The notes beneath the pieces were generated by a model. The model did no database searches and was not told the origin of the DNA. It saw nothing but the letters and a program-made list of their open reading frames with translations. The position numbers were made by a program, and so were the translations under genes. A DNA stretch of 64,000 nucleotides from Rhynchopus sp. YZ270_cl-10 (lineage: Eukaryota; Euglenozoa; Diplonemea; Diplonemida; Diplonemidae): NCBI GenBank assembly GCA_964035575.1, contig OZ037875.1:868001-932000 (forward strand), written 5' to 3'. The stretch's first letter is position 1. Every line of letters starts with the position of its first letter. Below, in pieces: positions 41,403 through 51,621 of this stretch.

Positions 41403-44179
41403 ATGTTTAAACAAAGCGGATGTCGTCTTGTTTCATCTCTGCATGGCCACGTGATGCAGAGTGGCACACGTGACTCGCGACGTCCAGTACGCAGTCCCGA
41501 GGAATCGAGGGAAAAGATCAATGAGGGCGTCAATACTGTAGCAAGCCGCATGGCGACAGGGGTGATACGACAGAGCGCCGTGGCAGGCCCGCAAAAGCTG
41601 CGGGCACCGGTTGGCATCTCGATACTGGGAGAGGACTCACGTCTGGTGATACGCCCGCCTGTATTTTGCATGCCGCCTAAGGCTCATTTAGGGTACAATG
41701 GGGAGTCGAGAGGCGACCTTCGTGCGATTGCTAGCCATTATTATGCCATCGCGAGCAGCGAGATCAATACCCGCAGGGCTTTTTCCAGAGAATTAGTTCG
41801 TCTTCCGGCTTCTGACCGGACTGCGGCGATCCTCACGGATGCGGCGAATTTCGAGAGGGAGAACGGACTTTGCGCGACGTACGCTTCTCGTATCCGCCCG
41901 GTCTGCTTTCTTGAGGGAATTCCTGGAGACGCAGTGTCTCATGAAGTTCCTGCAAGCAAACGGATCGTTCTCCCAATTACTACCCCCCCATCGACCACTT
42001 CTTCTACTTCTTCTGAACCACGATTCTACAGTTTTATTGTAAAACGGAGTGGCTCCGTATCGCACGACGCCATGATCGTGCATTTAACCAAAAATTTGCA
42101 AAGGGTGTTTTCAAAATCCCCTACCTACGCTGGGGTGGAGATTACTGGAAGTGTTTTTGGCATGCACGCAGTAGATGAAGGGGGAGGGGAGGTAACGGTG
42201 CGGGGGTTTCTTGACGCGAACAACCCGGCATTGAATTTTGTGGCTGGAACAGAGCATTTGCGGGAGGTGCTTGGGTTTGGAGGTGGTCTTGCGCAGATCA
42301 AGGTGTTTTCAGTGGAGGAGGTGGGAACGCTTCCGGCCCCGGGGGGTTTGGTAGCAAGTTGGAGGATTTTGCGGGATGTGCGCGCTTCATCTACCTCAGT
42401 TGCCTCTCAGCTGGATGATTTAAAAAGACGGCAGCGTTACATAAATTTCTTTCCCCCAGAGCAGTTGGGGTCTCATATTTGCAGGAAGGTGCCCAATTGG
42501 GCGGTAGGATGGCATTTATACCGAATGGATGATGTACAATTTTGTTTTGCATATCTTACTCGCGCGATAGCAATGGAATACCCAAAATTTTCCAAAATTC
42601 TTCTGACGAATCCTTCGAAATGGAAAATCAACGCACTCTTCCAACAACTATCTCGAAAGGTTCAGGAGCATCTCAGGGCAGGCCGGACCGAGGTTGCGGG
42701 GCTTCGATTTGTTCTACGATATGTCTCGGAAAAGGGGTTCGCGAAGCTGTGCTACTCATTTCAACAGAGCCATCCAAAGGAGGTTGGGGCGGCGATGGCA
42801 GGATTTAATCGTTTGCTTTGGAATTATGTAGTATCGGCACGGCTAACGTCGACGAAGGGTGTGGTCAACGGAGACGTAATTCGGAAGAAAACAAAGGTAA
42901 CAGAGTTGAATGGGGTAAAGCTCTCTGTGCCCGCATTTCGCACGCAGATTGTGCATGCGGAGAGAGAGGACATACAACACGAGGAGATCTTCCTCTCGGC
43001 TGCAGCCATTGAAGAAAGCGAACGGCACAGCGCCAATGCACAATCCAGTGGTGCCAGCGACGTCGCACCTAGCTCAACCATTGAGGCAACCCTCTACCCC
43101 GTGGCCGCTCTTTTCACAGGCGAAGATATGGAACCAGGCAAGGCAGGGCTACTTCCCCTACACTTCTTCGGGAGGTCTCTCGCGGAAAAGCTTTTAATGG
43201 CCTTCGGTCTCCGCTGCGAGGATATGCAGCATGGGTATAAGTTCTTGCCAGAAGACTTCCGTAGGGTGAAGTACAGGGAGGTGGTCAAGAGAGTCGATGA
43301 GGTATTGCTTTTTTTGTTTTTACAACCTATTTTGGCTGCATTCAACTGGCCCACTTTTTATAGGTGGCTACACAAAAGAGGTGTAGGTTCATGCACCCTC
43401 TATTGGCGTGGACTTAAATTCAGACTATTTGTGTGGTTTCTTTGAGTGTGAATTATGATCAGCACTGCAGGTTGGCCCCCGCCCACACCAGACAGTCACT
43501 GCTCGGTTTTGTTGTTGCTCGGCCTGTTGCTGTTGTATGGCTGTCTTCCGGCATGTCCAACAGATACCCTGTGAGCAAGCATCGTCCAGGCATGGCCAAG
43601 CCTGCTTGCCTTCTTCCACTTCGAGCATACATCGCACTGCCACGATGCTGCGTGATGTAGGGGGGCTTACAAACTAAATATTGACGATCTTCGTCTGAAC
43701 ACTTAGGTGGCTAAGAGAGGGTTAGCGTGCATCTCGTGAAGGCTCCATTTGAATGACAACACACCAATCACACACAGCTTGCATTTGAGGTGCGGTCTAC
43801 CGTGATTCCACCGCTTATCGCAGACGACGCTATCCCAGACGAGGTCAAGAAGGCTGCACATCTTGGCACCAAGCAGGGAGGGCTTGACCTTAAGCTGCGT
43901 GAGGTTTGTTCATATATTTGGATGGAGATTTGTCATCTTTTCTAATATTAACGGTGTTTGCACAAACACAAACCACAACCACCCACAAAACCACAGCACC
44001 ACTCACGCCAGCAGCAAGACCCCCGTCACCGTGGCTGGGCCAGCGTCACAGTTGAGAAGGATGCACCAGTGACACCAGGGCACTGCGAGGCAGCTGTGTT
44101 CGTGGTGCAGTCTATGGAGTCCTCTTCGTACAGCGCACTCCGCGAGGTAGCGCAGATCCTTGTCTTCTGTGGGGAGTAG
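41403..44179 (+). CDS. unknown 735-residue protein, three exons
   Basis: Exons 41403-43301, 43778-43903 and 43997-44179 join in frame. I do not recognise the family. The N-terminus (MFKQSGCRLVSSLHGHVMQ, Arg/Ser-rich, no acid for 28 residues) could be a mitochondrial presequence. The body has mixed alpha/beta character with conserved-looking blocks (AVGWHLYRMDDVQFCFAYL; FGRSLAEKLLMAFGLRCEDM), the last exon ends in VFVVQSMESSSYSALREV and a hydrophobic strand. No membrane helix. The two donors (GTATTG and GTTTGT) are not the usual GTATG, so the 3' exons are less secure than the long first exon; without them the first frame runs on to 43445. An A-type module lies in intron 1. Confidence 0.6.
43704..43735 (+). 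repeat. A-type hairpin module, diverged, in an intron
   Basis: GGTGGCTAAGAGAGGGTTAGC, GTGCATCTCG. The stem is now GCTAA/TTAGC rather than CTAAGC/GCTTAG, still able to pair. Confidence 0.45.
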
Positions 44180-44230
44180 GACGGCAGACAAGAGATACCG
44201 ACGCCGATCCCTTCTCATATCCTTTTCTAA

Positions 44231-44299
44231 CCCCCACCGGTGCACCGGTCAACCAAGGTACACTGTCAGGCTTTGTATTTTCAACTCGAATTTTTTTTT
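44231..44299 (+). repeat. B-type module
   Basis: CCCCACCGGTGCACCGG, CAACCAAGGTACACTGTCAG, GCTTTGTATTTTCAACTCG, then a T-run. Lies just after the unknown 735-residue gene. Confidence 0.6.
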
Positions 44300-44582
44300 A
44301 AAACTTTGTTTCAACGTGGAGCTAATGCGCACTGCCGAACCAAAAAAAAGCGCATTTTTCCCTCTCTTTTATCACTCCCCCCACGCTTTGTCTCACCCAA
44401 CCACCTACAAAAGGTTGTGCTGATTTTCATCTCTGTCACCCACACCTTTGGGACCATATTCTGCACAGAGAACCCCTATTAGTCATCAAACACACACCTA
44501 CACACACACACACCACCTCTAGAGCAACGACACTACCAACCCCTCTTCCCCCTACTGAGTCGCTCCCCCCCTCTGTTGTGCA

Positions 44583-45329
44583 ATGGGAGTGCAGAGAGTA
44601 TCGTGGGATGATTGGAGCCATCCTGATTCACATGACCCAGAAATAGACAACCCTCGCGAGCCAGGAGCAAAGCTGTGCAGAGAGATGGTAGACGACCCAA
44701 AATCCCGCCGTCACTATGTTGGTATAATGAAGAAGATGGCAATAGATGAGAGGGACAAGGAGGCGAAGGATGCAAAAAAATGGGAAGAACGGAGACGACT
44801 AGAAGCGCAAGCTGCGCAACACAAAAAGGATAGCGAATTTATCAAACGAAGGGCGATTCTACCCTCCCGCACTACCTCCGCGAAGTCGCAGATTATGTGG
44901 GCCTTGCTTGGTGTGCTGGCTTTGGTAGGGCATCCTGCAGGGCTGCGAGCAACACCCCTCTGGATGCTTGCAGGTGGTGTCTTTACTGCAGCATTTTCAA
45001 TCTATCTGACCATCAACAAATCTAAGTCCGAGCTGCTCTCCGCCCTCAGCCACCCAGCCACCATGTTCCACTGTGCACCCCGGGTATACTGTGCAACCCT
45101 CCTCGCAAATATCGTGGTGTTAGTAGTGTCCCTGTCAGAGTTGTTTTTGCTGAGTGCAAGTGTGGTGCACTGTCTTCTCCTGGCCTGTACAGTGAACCAG
45201 TGTGCGGTGTCGTTGCAAGATATAGTGTGTATAAAATACCACAAAACGCTGGACGAAGAAGCCGCCAAAGAAAAGAAAGTGGAAGAGGAGGGGGGAGGAG
45301 CAGGAAACTGCGGGGGGAAATGCAAATAG
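44583..45329 (+). CDS. small membrane protein with charged N-terminus
   Basis: A 248-residue single-exon protein. Residues 1-100 are soluble and highly charged, with a helix rich in Lys, Glu and Arg at 50-90. Four hydrophobic segments follow at about 104-118, 126-143, 168-190 and 192-208. The end (EEAAKEKKVEEEGGGAGNCG, then GKCK) is charged and Cys-containing. No signal peptide. I do not recognise the family; a four-helix membrane-shaping or channel-like protein would fit the layout but nothing shows this. Confidence 0.6.
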   Translation: MGVQRVSWDDWSHPDSHDPEIDNPREPGAKLCREMVDDPKSRRHYVGIMKKMAIDERDKEAKDAKKWEERRRLEAQAAQHKKDSEFIKRRAILPSRTTSAKSQIMWALLGVLALVGHPAGLRATPLWMLAGGVFTAAFSIYLTINKSKSELLSALSHPATMFHCAPRVYCATLLANIVVLVVSLSELFLLSASVVHCLLLACTVNQCAVSLQDIVCIKYHKTLDEEAAKEKKVEEEGGGAGNCGGKCK

Positions 45330-46009
45330 CATTTTCTGAAATAGGTGTTTGAAAAGCAGAATGTGTGTGGGTGGGTTCCTGAAAGCGGAACAGTGCCCAG
45401 TAATAACATTGGGCCTGTACGTGCTTCTGAGAGACGTACCCCATTTTTTAGATGTGAATGGGATGACGTCACGTATTCTTTTTTCTCTCTTTTTCTTTTT
45501 TGACAGCACCCTGTGTTTTTCTCTACACGGGGGCACAGCCAAAATATAGCGTTATTTTTTTTCCTCGGCCTCTTCTGAGCCCCTCTGAACACTAAAACAG
45601 CAGTCAGGAAAACGGGGGAAAAACGATGCCACCCAAAATTGGGTCCAACTGGGACCGCATTGAGGAATAGCCCTGACCTTGCCTTATTGTGTGTACAGGT
45701 TTGCCCTACCCTGCTATAATACGTTATTTTGATTCAGGGTGACTGCTTTTTAGGTCTTTTTTTTCTCTCTCTTTTTTTGTAGATTACAATAACCCCCTAT
45801 TTTAGTGCTCTCAACCTAACCTCTAAGATTAGAAACACACTCATGGTTACTCCATCCCGTCCTCTACCTTCCCCTCCTTTTTTATTTTCCTTTTTAACTT
45901 ACCCTTTGCCAAAAGGAGTCGACCGTTCGGATTGACTTCCCCTCCCTCTTCCTCCTCCCTCCCCCAAAAAAAGCTTTGACATAATCAGGGAGCCCCCTTA
46001 AATAAAACA
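45330..46009. other. spacer, nothing recognised
   Basis: Non-coding. The end is C/T-rich (CCCTCCCTCTTCCTCC near 45942) with TAATCAGGG about 25 bases before the cyclophilin start. Confidence 0.4.
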
Positions 46010-47985
46010 ATGTGGTTTCCTAGACGTGCTCTTTTTGCATGTGGTGGTATCGTGGCAGGGAAGATCTGCACTAATGGAGTGAGAAGCATTCACGCAGAAG
46101 CCTCGCGGGATGATTTATTTTCTTATACACCCCCTTTTCCTGTGAACCCTGAGAACTCTGTGGTGTTCTTTGATATTGCGGCAGAGGAGGAAGAGTTGGG
46201 GAGGGTGGAGATCGAGCTTTTTGATGATTGCAGCCCGGCGTTGGCGATCAACTTTAAAGCGCTATGCCATGGGTATATGTACGGTCGGGCAATAGCATCG
46301 AAGCAGTTGGGAAAGCAGCGCTCCGGCAGGCAACGGAAATTCCTGCGCTATGAAGGCACCATCTTCCACAACGTCCAACCCGGTTACATCTGTGTAGGGG
46401 GTGACAACGAATTTTTCGATGGAACCGGCGGCGAATCCTACTGCGGTGACCAGCTGATGGACTGCTTCAGAGATAAGGGCGGCAAAATCCCCGGCCCCGG
46501 TTGTGTGTGCATGGTGACACATACCCGAAAGGCGGTGAGGTCGCAGTTCATGTTTACATACCGTGCGCTTCCCCATGTAGAAAGGCGTAACTCTACAGTA
46601 GGGCAAATTATCTCGGGTTGGGATGTCATCGAGAAGATGCAAGGAATGGCGACAGCGTCGGGGAAAACAAGAAAAGAGATTTCGGTATGTGAAAAAAAGG
46701 GGAGGGGGGATGGCGTTTATTTTTTTTAGAGAATAGAGTTATGTGTGAAAAATGGTGTTCTTCCTCCTGTTGGTGTTGTAGTGTCTTAAGGGCATAAAAG
46801 TAACGTTTTGGGGGAAAATAGTCGGGGTTTTCTTATTTAATCTCGCATGCGGGAGGTGGTGTGTTATACTCGCTTGGTTTTTGATTTTTGCCGAGACGAT
46901 CCACATACGCACAGTATACATAGTACACTGATTTGACGCAAAAAATATATTTCAAAGGGGGGGAATCTATACAACCTCCGAAAGCCTGAATCCTTGCACA
47001 TCTCTTCGGATGTGTGTCTGTTGCAGGGGGGGCGCGGCCTGTTCCACCAGTGCCGAGGCGTCGAGACAACTCGTCTGCGGACATCACGTCCGTCGATATC
47101 CACTCTGTCCCCGAAGGTGGAGCGGGTGCACCATTCATTGCACATATCTCTCGGAGAAACATGTTCCCCTGTTTGTGGGGAAGGGAGCCAAAAAACAGAA
47201 ATTCTGCAGATAGGTGACGTTTTTTTGTTTGTGAACCCTCCCCAACCTCCTCCCCTTTCAACCCTTCCAACCTTTTACTCAAAAGTGGTTAAAGAAAAGG
47301 GGGGATACGCGCTCATTCATTTATATTCCCTAGACCTCCCAAGACGTAGCTCGCTACGCTCACTACTGCGTCCTTATGAAGGAGATCTGATTATTTTTTT
47401 CTTCTTTCCTCCATCTTAATCTGTCTTTCTGTGAACTCCCCCCCACAGCACTCAGAAGCGAGGAACGTACCTAATAACAAAACAAAACACACACACACAA
47501 ATCATGGTTTACCACGCGTTGTTACTCTCTCCTCTCCTCTCCTCTCCTCTCCTCCCACAGATAGTGAAGAGCGGCATCACGAAACACAAGACTGGGTCCA
47601 TGTACGACCACTTGGACCCGTTTATGGGAGGACCTACTGAGTATGTTGCCCCTCCCTCCCACAGAGACTGCGAAGTCTCCTAGCGTCACCCTCCGCACGA
47701 TGAAACAATATGTGCAGATTGTACACAATCTATGAGTATCCCCGCCACTCTCACCCCCTCTCTCTCTTCCACAGACTAGCTGCCGAAGAAGCCAAAACAG
47801 CCCTCGGACCACTTTACCTCTCTCGGGTAGCAACGGAGCGGGAGTTGGACCATTTGGACCACTGGATGAGCAACAGAGACACCAGCCCGCAGCACTGGTC
47901 TGCAGACGTCCGCTCTGGCGACGGAACAGGCGCCCGCAAGATGGAAGACATGGATCTCAAGGACGATATCGGCGTCTGCTGTTGA
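46010..47985 (+). CDS. divergent cyclophilin-fold protein, probably inactive
   Basis: Exons 46010-46684, 47561-47640 and 47775-47985 join in frame to 321 residues. Residues 47-235 are a cyclophilin fold: VEIELFDDCSPALAINFKAL, then FHNVQPGYICVGGD, VRSQFMFTY, GQIISGWDVIEKMQ and, over the first junction, RKEIS then IVKSGI, exactly the family's last strand. Catalytic positions of cyclophilin A are changed: Arg55 is Asn, Gln63 is Val, Phe113 is Met and the Trp121 region is lost, so proline isomerase activity is unlikely. The N-terminus (MWFPRRALFACGG) is basic and hydrophobic, maybe a mitochondrial or signal anchor. The 95-residue C-terminal extension is acidic and ends GVCC, which resembles a prenylation end. 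Both donors are GTATGT. Confidence 0.75.
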
Positions 47986-48162
47986 TGCAGCCATACGCAC
48001 AGCACCCCTCCCATCCCATCTTCCCCACACTTCTTTATTTGCAGCCAAGCAAAATAGGAAAACAAAGAACCAACCATTTTTAGACCTCCTAGCACACACC
48101 TTACGCCATCAGCACTTACACAACCCTCCCACCCCTCTTTTTATTTTCTCTCCTATGTATTC

Positions 48163-51100
48163 ATGATGCTTTTGGAAACATGGGAGGTGTATGACTTGGA
48201 GGATGGTGCTTTGGCTGAGGCTCGGGTGTCTGCAGAGGAAGGGGTTAAGCAGACAGAGGATAGCGCGCTTGCTGTGAAGGCTGCTGCTCTGCTTCTTGTC
48301 ATTGAACGTGAACAGGATGAACGGGCCAGCGCAGAAGCGTTCCTCTCAGGAGCACTCCACCAACAACACCACGCACAGTCTTCCCCGGCCCTGCTAAGCA
48401 CCCCCTCCACAGGGTCACCCCCTCCACTTCTTCCGCGCTCCGCTTCCGCCGTTCCCACCTCCCCCACCCGAGAAGCTGAGACACCACGTCCACACTCCTC
48501 CTCCCCATCCTTCGAACGAGACTGGTTCAAAGGCGGGCAAAGCAACCAAACGAAGGAGGCGGCAAGGCCAACGTTTCTGAAGCAGTCTACACAGAATTGG
48601 GATGTTGGGGTGGTGTATACTTCATATATGGAAAAAAACGCGTTGAATACAAACAGCGTGCGGAGGACACGGGTGAAGAAGAGTGAGAGATCTCAGGGAG
48701 GGAAGGGGGCTACACAGCGACATCCTCATCCACATCCGCATCCGCATCCTCAGACAGATGCAAAACCGCTACGAAAACCCCGTCCCGTTGCGCAGCGTGT
48801 TGTCACCACCACCCCTACCCCTACCCCCACCCCACACCCCGGGTGCAGCTACCTTCCGATCCTCTGCAGTTGCGTGTCTGCATGGCTTTGTGGAGAGCGT
48901 TGGCAGAAAGAGAAAGAGGTGGTGGACTGCTCGGGGTGTGCGGCAGTAGTGCTTGCAGGGTTGGTGGTGTGTGCTATAGAGAGGGGGGTGCGTGTCGTGA
49001 GGGTGGAGGCTGCTGCAGTGTCGGCAGCGTTGTGTGCTGTGGTCGAGGTGCAGAGGCAGCGGCGTGAGAGTGTGGTGTGCTGTGTGGTGGTGGCGGGGGT
49101 GGCGGTGTTGAAGGTGGGTGGGTTGCGTGCTGTGGTGCTGCGTGCTGAGCAAGGGATGCGTGTGCTGCAGGAGAGTGAGGCTGCACAGCGCGAGCAGGTT
49201 CTCTACGACGAAAGCGACCTCCGAGGTGAAATGTTCCTCAGGCCGGTTGCGGATGTGTCCAGCGTGTGCGTTCCCTCACAGCAACCCAAACGCAAGACAA
49301 AGTCCTGTGCCTGCGACGTCCAGGGCATGCTCGCAAAGTACCCCACCTTCCACTCCCTCTGGACAAGCTACGATAAACACGCCGCTCCGCAAAGCAAGGT
49401 GATGGATGAGAAGGCGGTGATAGAAGATGGTGCGCGGGACTGTGTATGCAACTTCATTTTTTATTCATATCAGATGGTAAACCACGAAATGGATGTAGGA
49501 CTGCATGGTTGGGTGACCACCCCGGTACAGCCGGTCATACCAAGGTACACTATCACGAGGGCTTTGTATTTCAACTCTACTTTTTTTAGAAATGATACGG
49601 GGCGAAAGGCATTTTTATAGATAACTACACTTATCACCTCAACCTCTTACCTACCCACTCCACCCTTTACACCCCCATCAGCTTGCCTGGGCCCTTGCCT
49701 GTCTAGATGGCGAGCAGCCTTCCTCCCCATCGAGCTCTGACGACTCCGACACGGCACGTCCCAACCACATGCGCCGCCCGGTGCTGTCCCCTGCGTACAC
49801 GATGACTGTGCAGGAGGTGCTGGCTGCACTGCAGGGGATACGCGAGGCGGAGGACGACTATGCGTATCTGCAGTCCGTGCAGAGCGACCTCACGTACGTC
49901 ACAGAGCAGCAACGCTCAGAGGTGCACTCGCTTATCACAAACGCGCTGTCTGATATCACGCCGGCACCGATCCAGGCGCTGGCAAACTATTCCTGGACCT
50001 GGCGGAAACCACGGATCCGAGCACGCCACCTGCTTTCGTTGCAACGGCTGAACCACTACCCAGGGTCCTGCGTGTTGACACGAAAGGATTCCTTCAAAAA
50101 GCTGCTAACACGTTGCAGGCGAATGCCAGGCAAGCAGTCTACCCAGGCCAGCGTCATTCCAGAGACCTTTGTGCTTCCCGCTGAGGCGGCGCAGTTCATC
50201 CAAGCAACGGGGCTGTCTATGGAACGGGTGATGCTCCTGCAGCTTGCCTCTGGCACGAAGGGGCCGTACACCACCAACAGCCACGGTACCTGGATTGTGA
50301 AACCCATTGGAAAGAGCCGTGGCCGTGGCATCGAGCTTGTCACCCACCCTGCATCTGTCTGCCTCACCGATGCCGTCGTCGTACAGCGCTACATCGAAAA
50401 CCCGCTTCTCATGCAAGGGTACAAATTTGACCTCAGGCTTTACACTGTGGTCACCTCGTTTCAGCCGCTCGAGGCGTATATTAGTCGGCTTGGGTTTGCG
50501 AGGTTCAGCAGCGTTCCATTTAGCATGCAAGACGGGGAGTTAAAAAACAAGAAAATGCATTTAACGAACACTTCAGTGCAGAACGGGTCGTGCCCACCGC
50601 CGTTTTGCGAGGCAAGGAATCTTTGCAAATGGAGTTTGAACCGGTTGTGGGAGCATATTGAAGGGATTAGTGGGTGTCCTTGGGAGACGGTGTGGCTGCG
50701 GGTGAAGGAAAGTATTGTACGGTGTCTCGCTGCGGCGGATGTGGGGACTGCACGGCAAGGGTGCTGCTTTGAGTTGTTTGGGTTTGACGTTTTGTTGGAC
50801 GAACACTGCGCGCCCTGGGTCCTAGAAGTGAACGCCTCACCCTCTCTCGAGGTAGAGACCGACCTTGATGAGTCAGTTAAAACACAGCTCATGAAGGACT
50901 GCTACAACCTCGTGTCCCCGCAACGCTTCAACCGGCTCGCGCTCCTCGAGGTCTGCTACCGTCGTCTTAGCAGCTTTCACTCCAAGCGAAACGTTTCCAG
51001 CTCCGGAACAGTCCGCAATCGCAGAATCCTCGCCGACGACCTTCACTCTATTCTGTGTTCGGAAAGCTGCGAAGTGAAGGGGGAAGGAGGAGGAGGAGGA

Positions 51101-51226
51101 GGAGGTGAAAGTCAGGAGAAAAGGGATCGGGAAAAGAGAGAAGGAGGAGAAGGAGGTCTCGGACACTTTGAAATCCTCGCCCCGTCCCCGCTTTCGGAGA
51201 AGATCACCAAGAGCATGAGGGTTTGA
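48163..51226 (+). CDS. tubulin-tyrosine-ligase-like (TTLL) enzyme, two exons
   Basis: Exons 48163-49443 and 49682-51226 join in frame to 941 residues. The TTL ATP-grasp domain fills about 490-850. Visible blocks are WIVKPIGKSRGRGIELV (near 631, ATP-binding), VVQRYIENPLLMQGYKFDLR, KKMHLTNTSVQ, and FELFGFDVLLDEHCAPWVLE then VNASPSL (near 810, metal-binding Glu and Asn). These are the marks of TTLL polyglutamylases, which add glutamates to tubulin tails in cilia and the cytoskeleton. Elongation or initiation type cannot be told. The first 420 residues are a helical start, Pro/Ser-rich linker with HPHPHPHPHP, then Val/Ala/Arg-rich helices; at 48840-48920 another frame reads equally well (PLQLRVCMALWRALAERE), so a small frameshift there is possible. 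The very C-terminus is Gly/Glu-rich. Confidence 0.85.
49491..49588 (+). repeat. long B-type module in TTLL intron
   Basis: GTAGGACTGCATGGTTGGG, CCACCCCGGTACAGCCGG, ACCAAGGTACACTATCACG, AGGGCTTTGTATTTCAACTC, then TACTTTTTTT. Near-copy of the NCX intron 1 module at 23411. Confidence 0.65.
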
Positions 51227-51621
51227 AGAAACGAAATAATCATTTACATTCCTGGGAATGATTTATGTACGTACCAGCATGCAAAAACTGCCCTCGTTGG
51301 TATCTGTGTGTGAGAAACAGTGCTTGCGTCCACTGATGAACGGTGAGGCGTTTGCACCTCTAACTTCTATTTTATGAGGCCCCATTGGAAGAGGGGCACC
51401 AATCCGCTATTTACAACAAAAAAGTAGTTTTATTTCTGGCTATTTTTTTTTTTTTTCATTTATTTCAGTTTCGCTCAGTGTGATCAAAACTTAACAAAAC
51501 ACATGCCCCGACCTTCCTTCCCCCCTTCCCTTCTCCTTTTCTCCCTTTCTCTCTTGTTTTGCTCCCCCCAAAGCCACAACACCGCCACAACCCACAGGAG
51601 GGGTCAAACAGCAACACAACC
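51227..51621. other. spacer and leader of the LRR gene
   Basis: Contains a C module (51318-51373), then a long C/T tract from about 51505, then CACAACCCACAG at 51586-51597, a candidate leader acceptor 25 bases before the start codon. Confidence 0.45.
51318..51373 (+). repeat. C-type module
   Basis: CAGTGCTTGCGTCCACTGAT, GAACGGTGAGGCGTTTGCAC, CTCTAACTTC, TATTTTA. The GAACGGTGAGG variant also occurs at 5161 and 34937. Confidence 0.6.

Noticed and set aside
47014-47217. Protein-like stretch after a GTTGCAG acceptor between cyclophilin exons
   Set aside because: Joining exon 1 directly to 47561 restores the family's last strand (KEIS then IVKSGI), and this stretch would not be in the right phase. 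It may be an unused or alternative exon.
48769-49186. His/Pro-rich minus-strand frames opposite the TTLL first exon
   Set aside because: Low-complexity complement of GTG-rich coding sequence.
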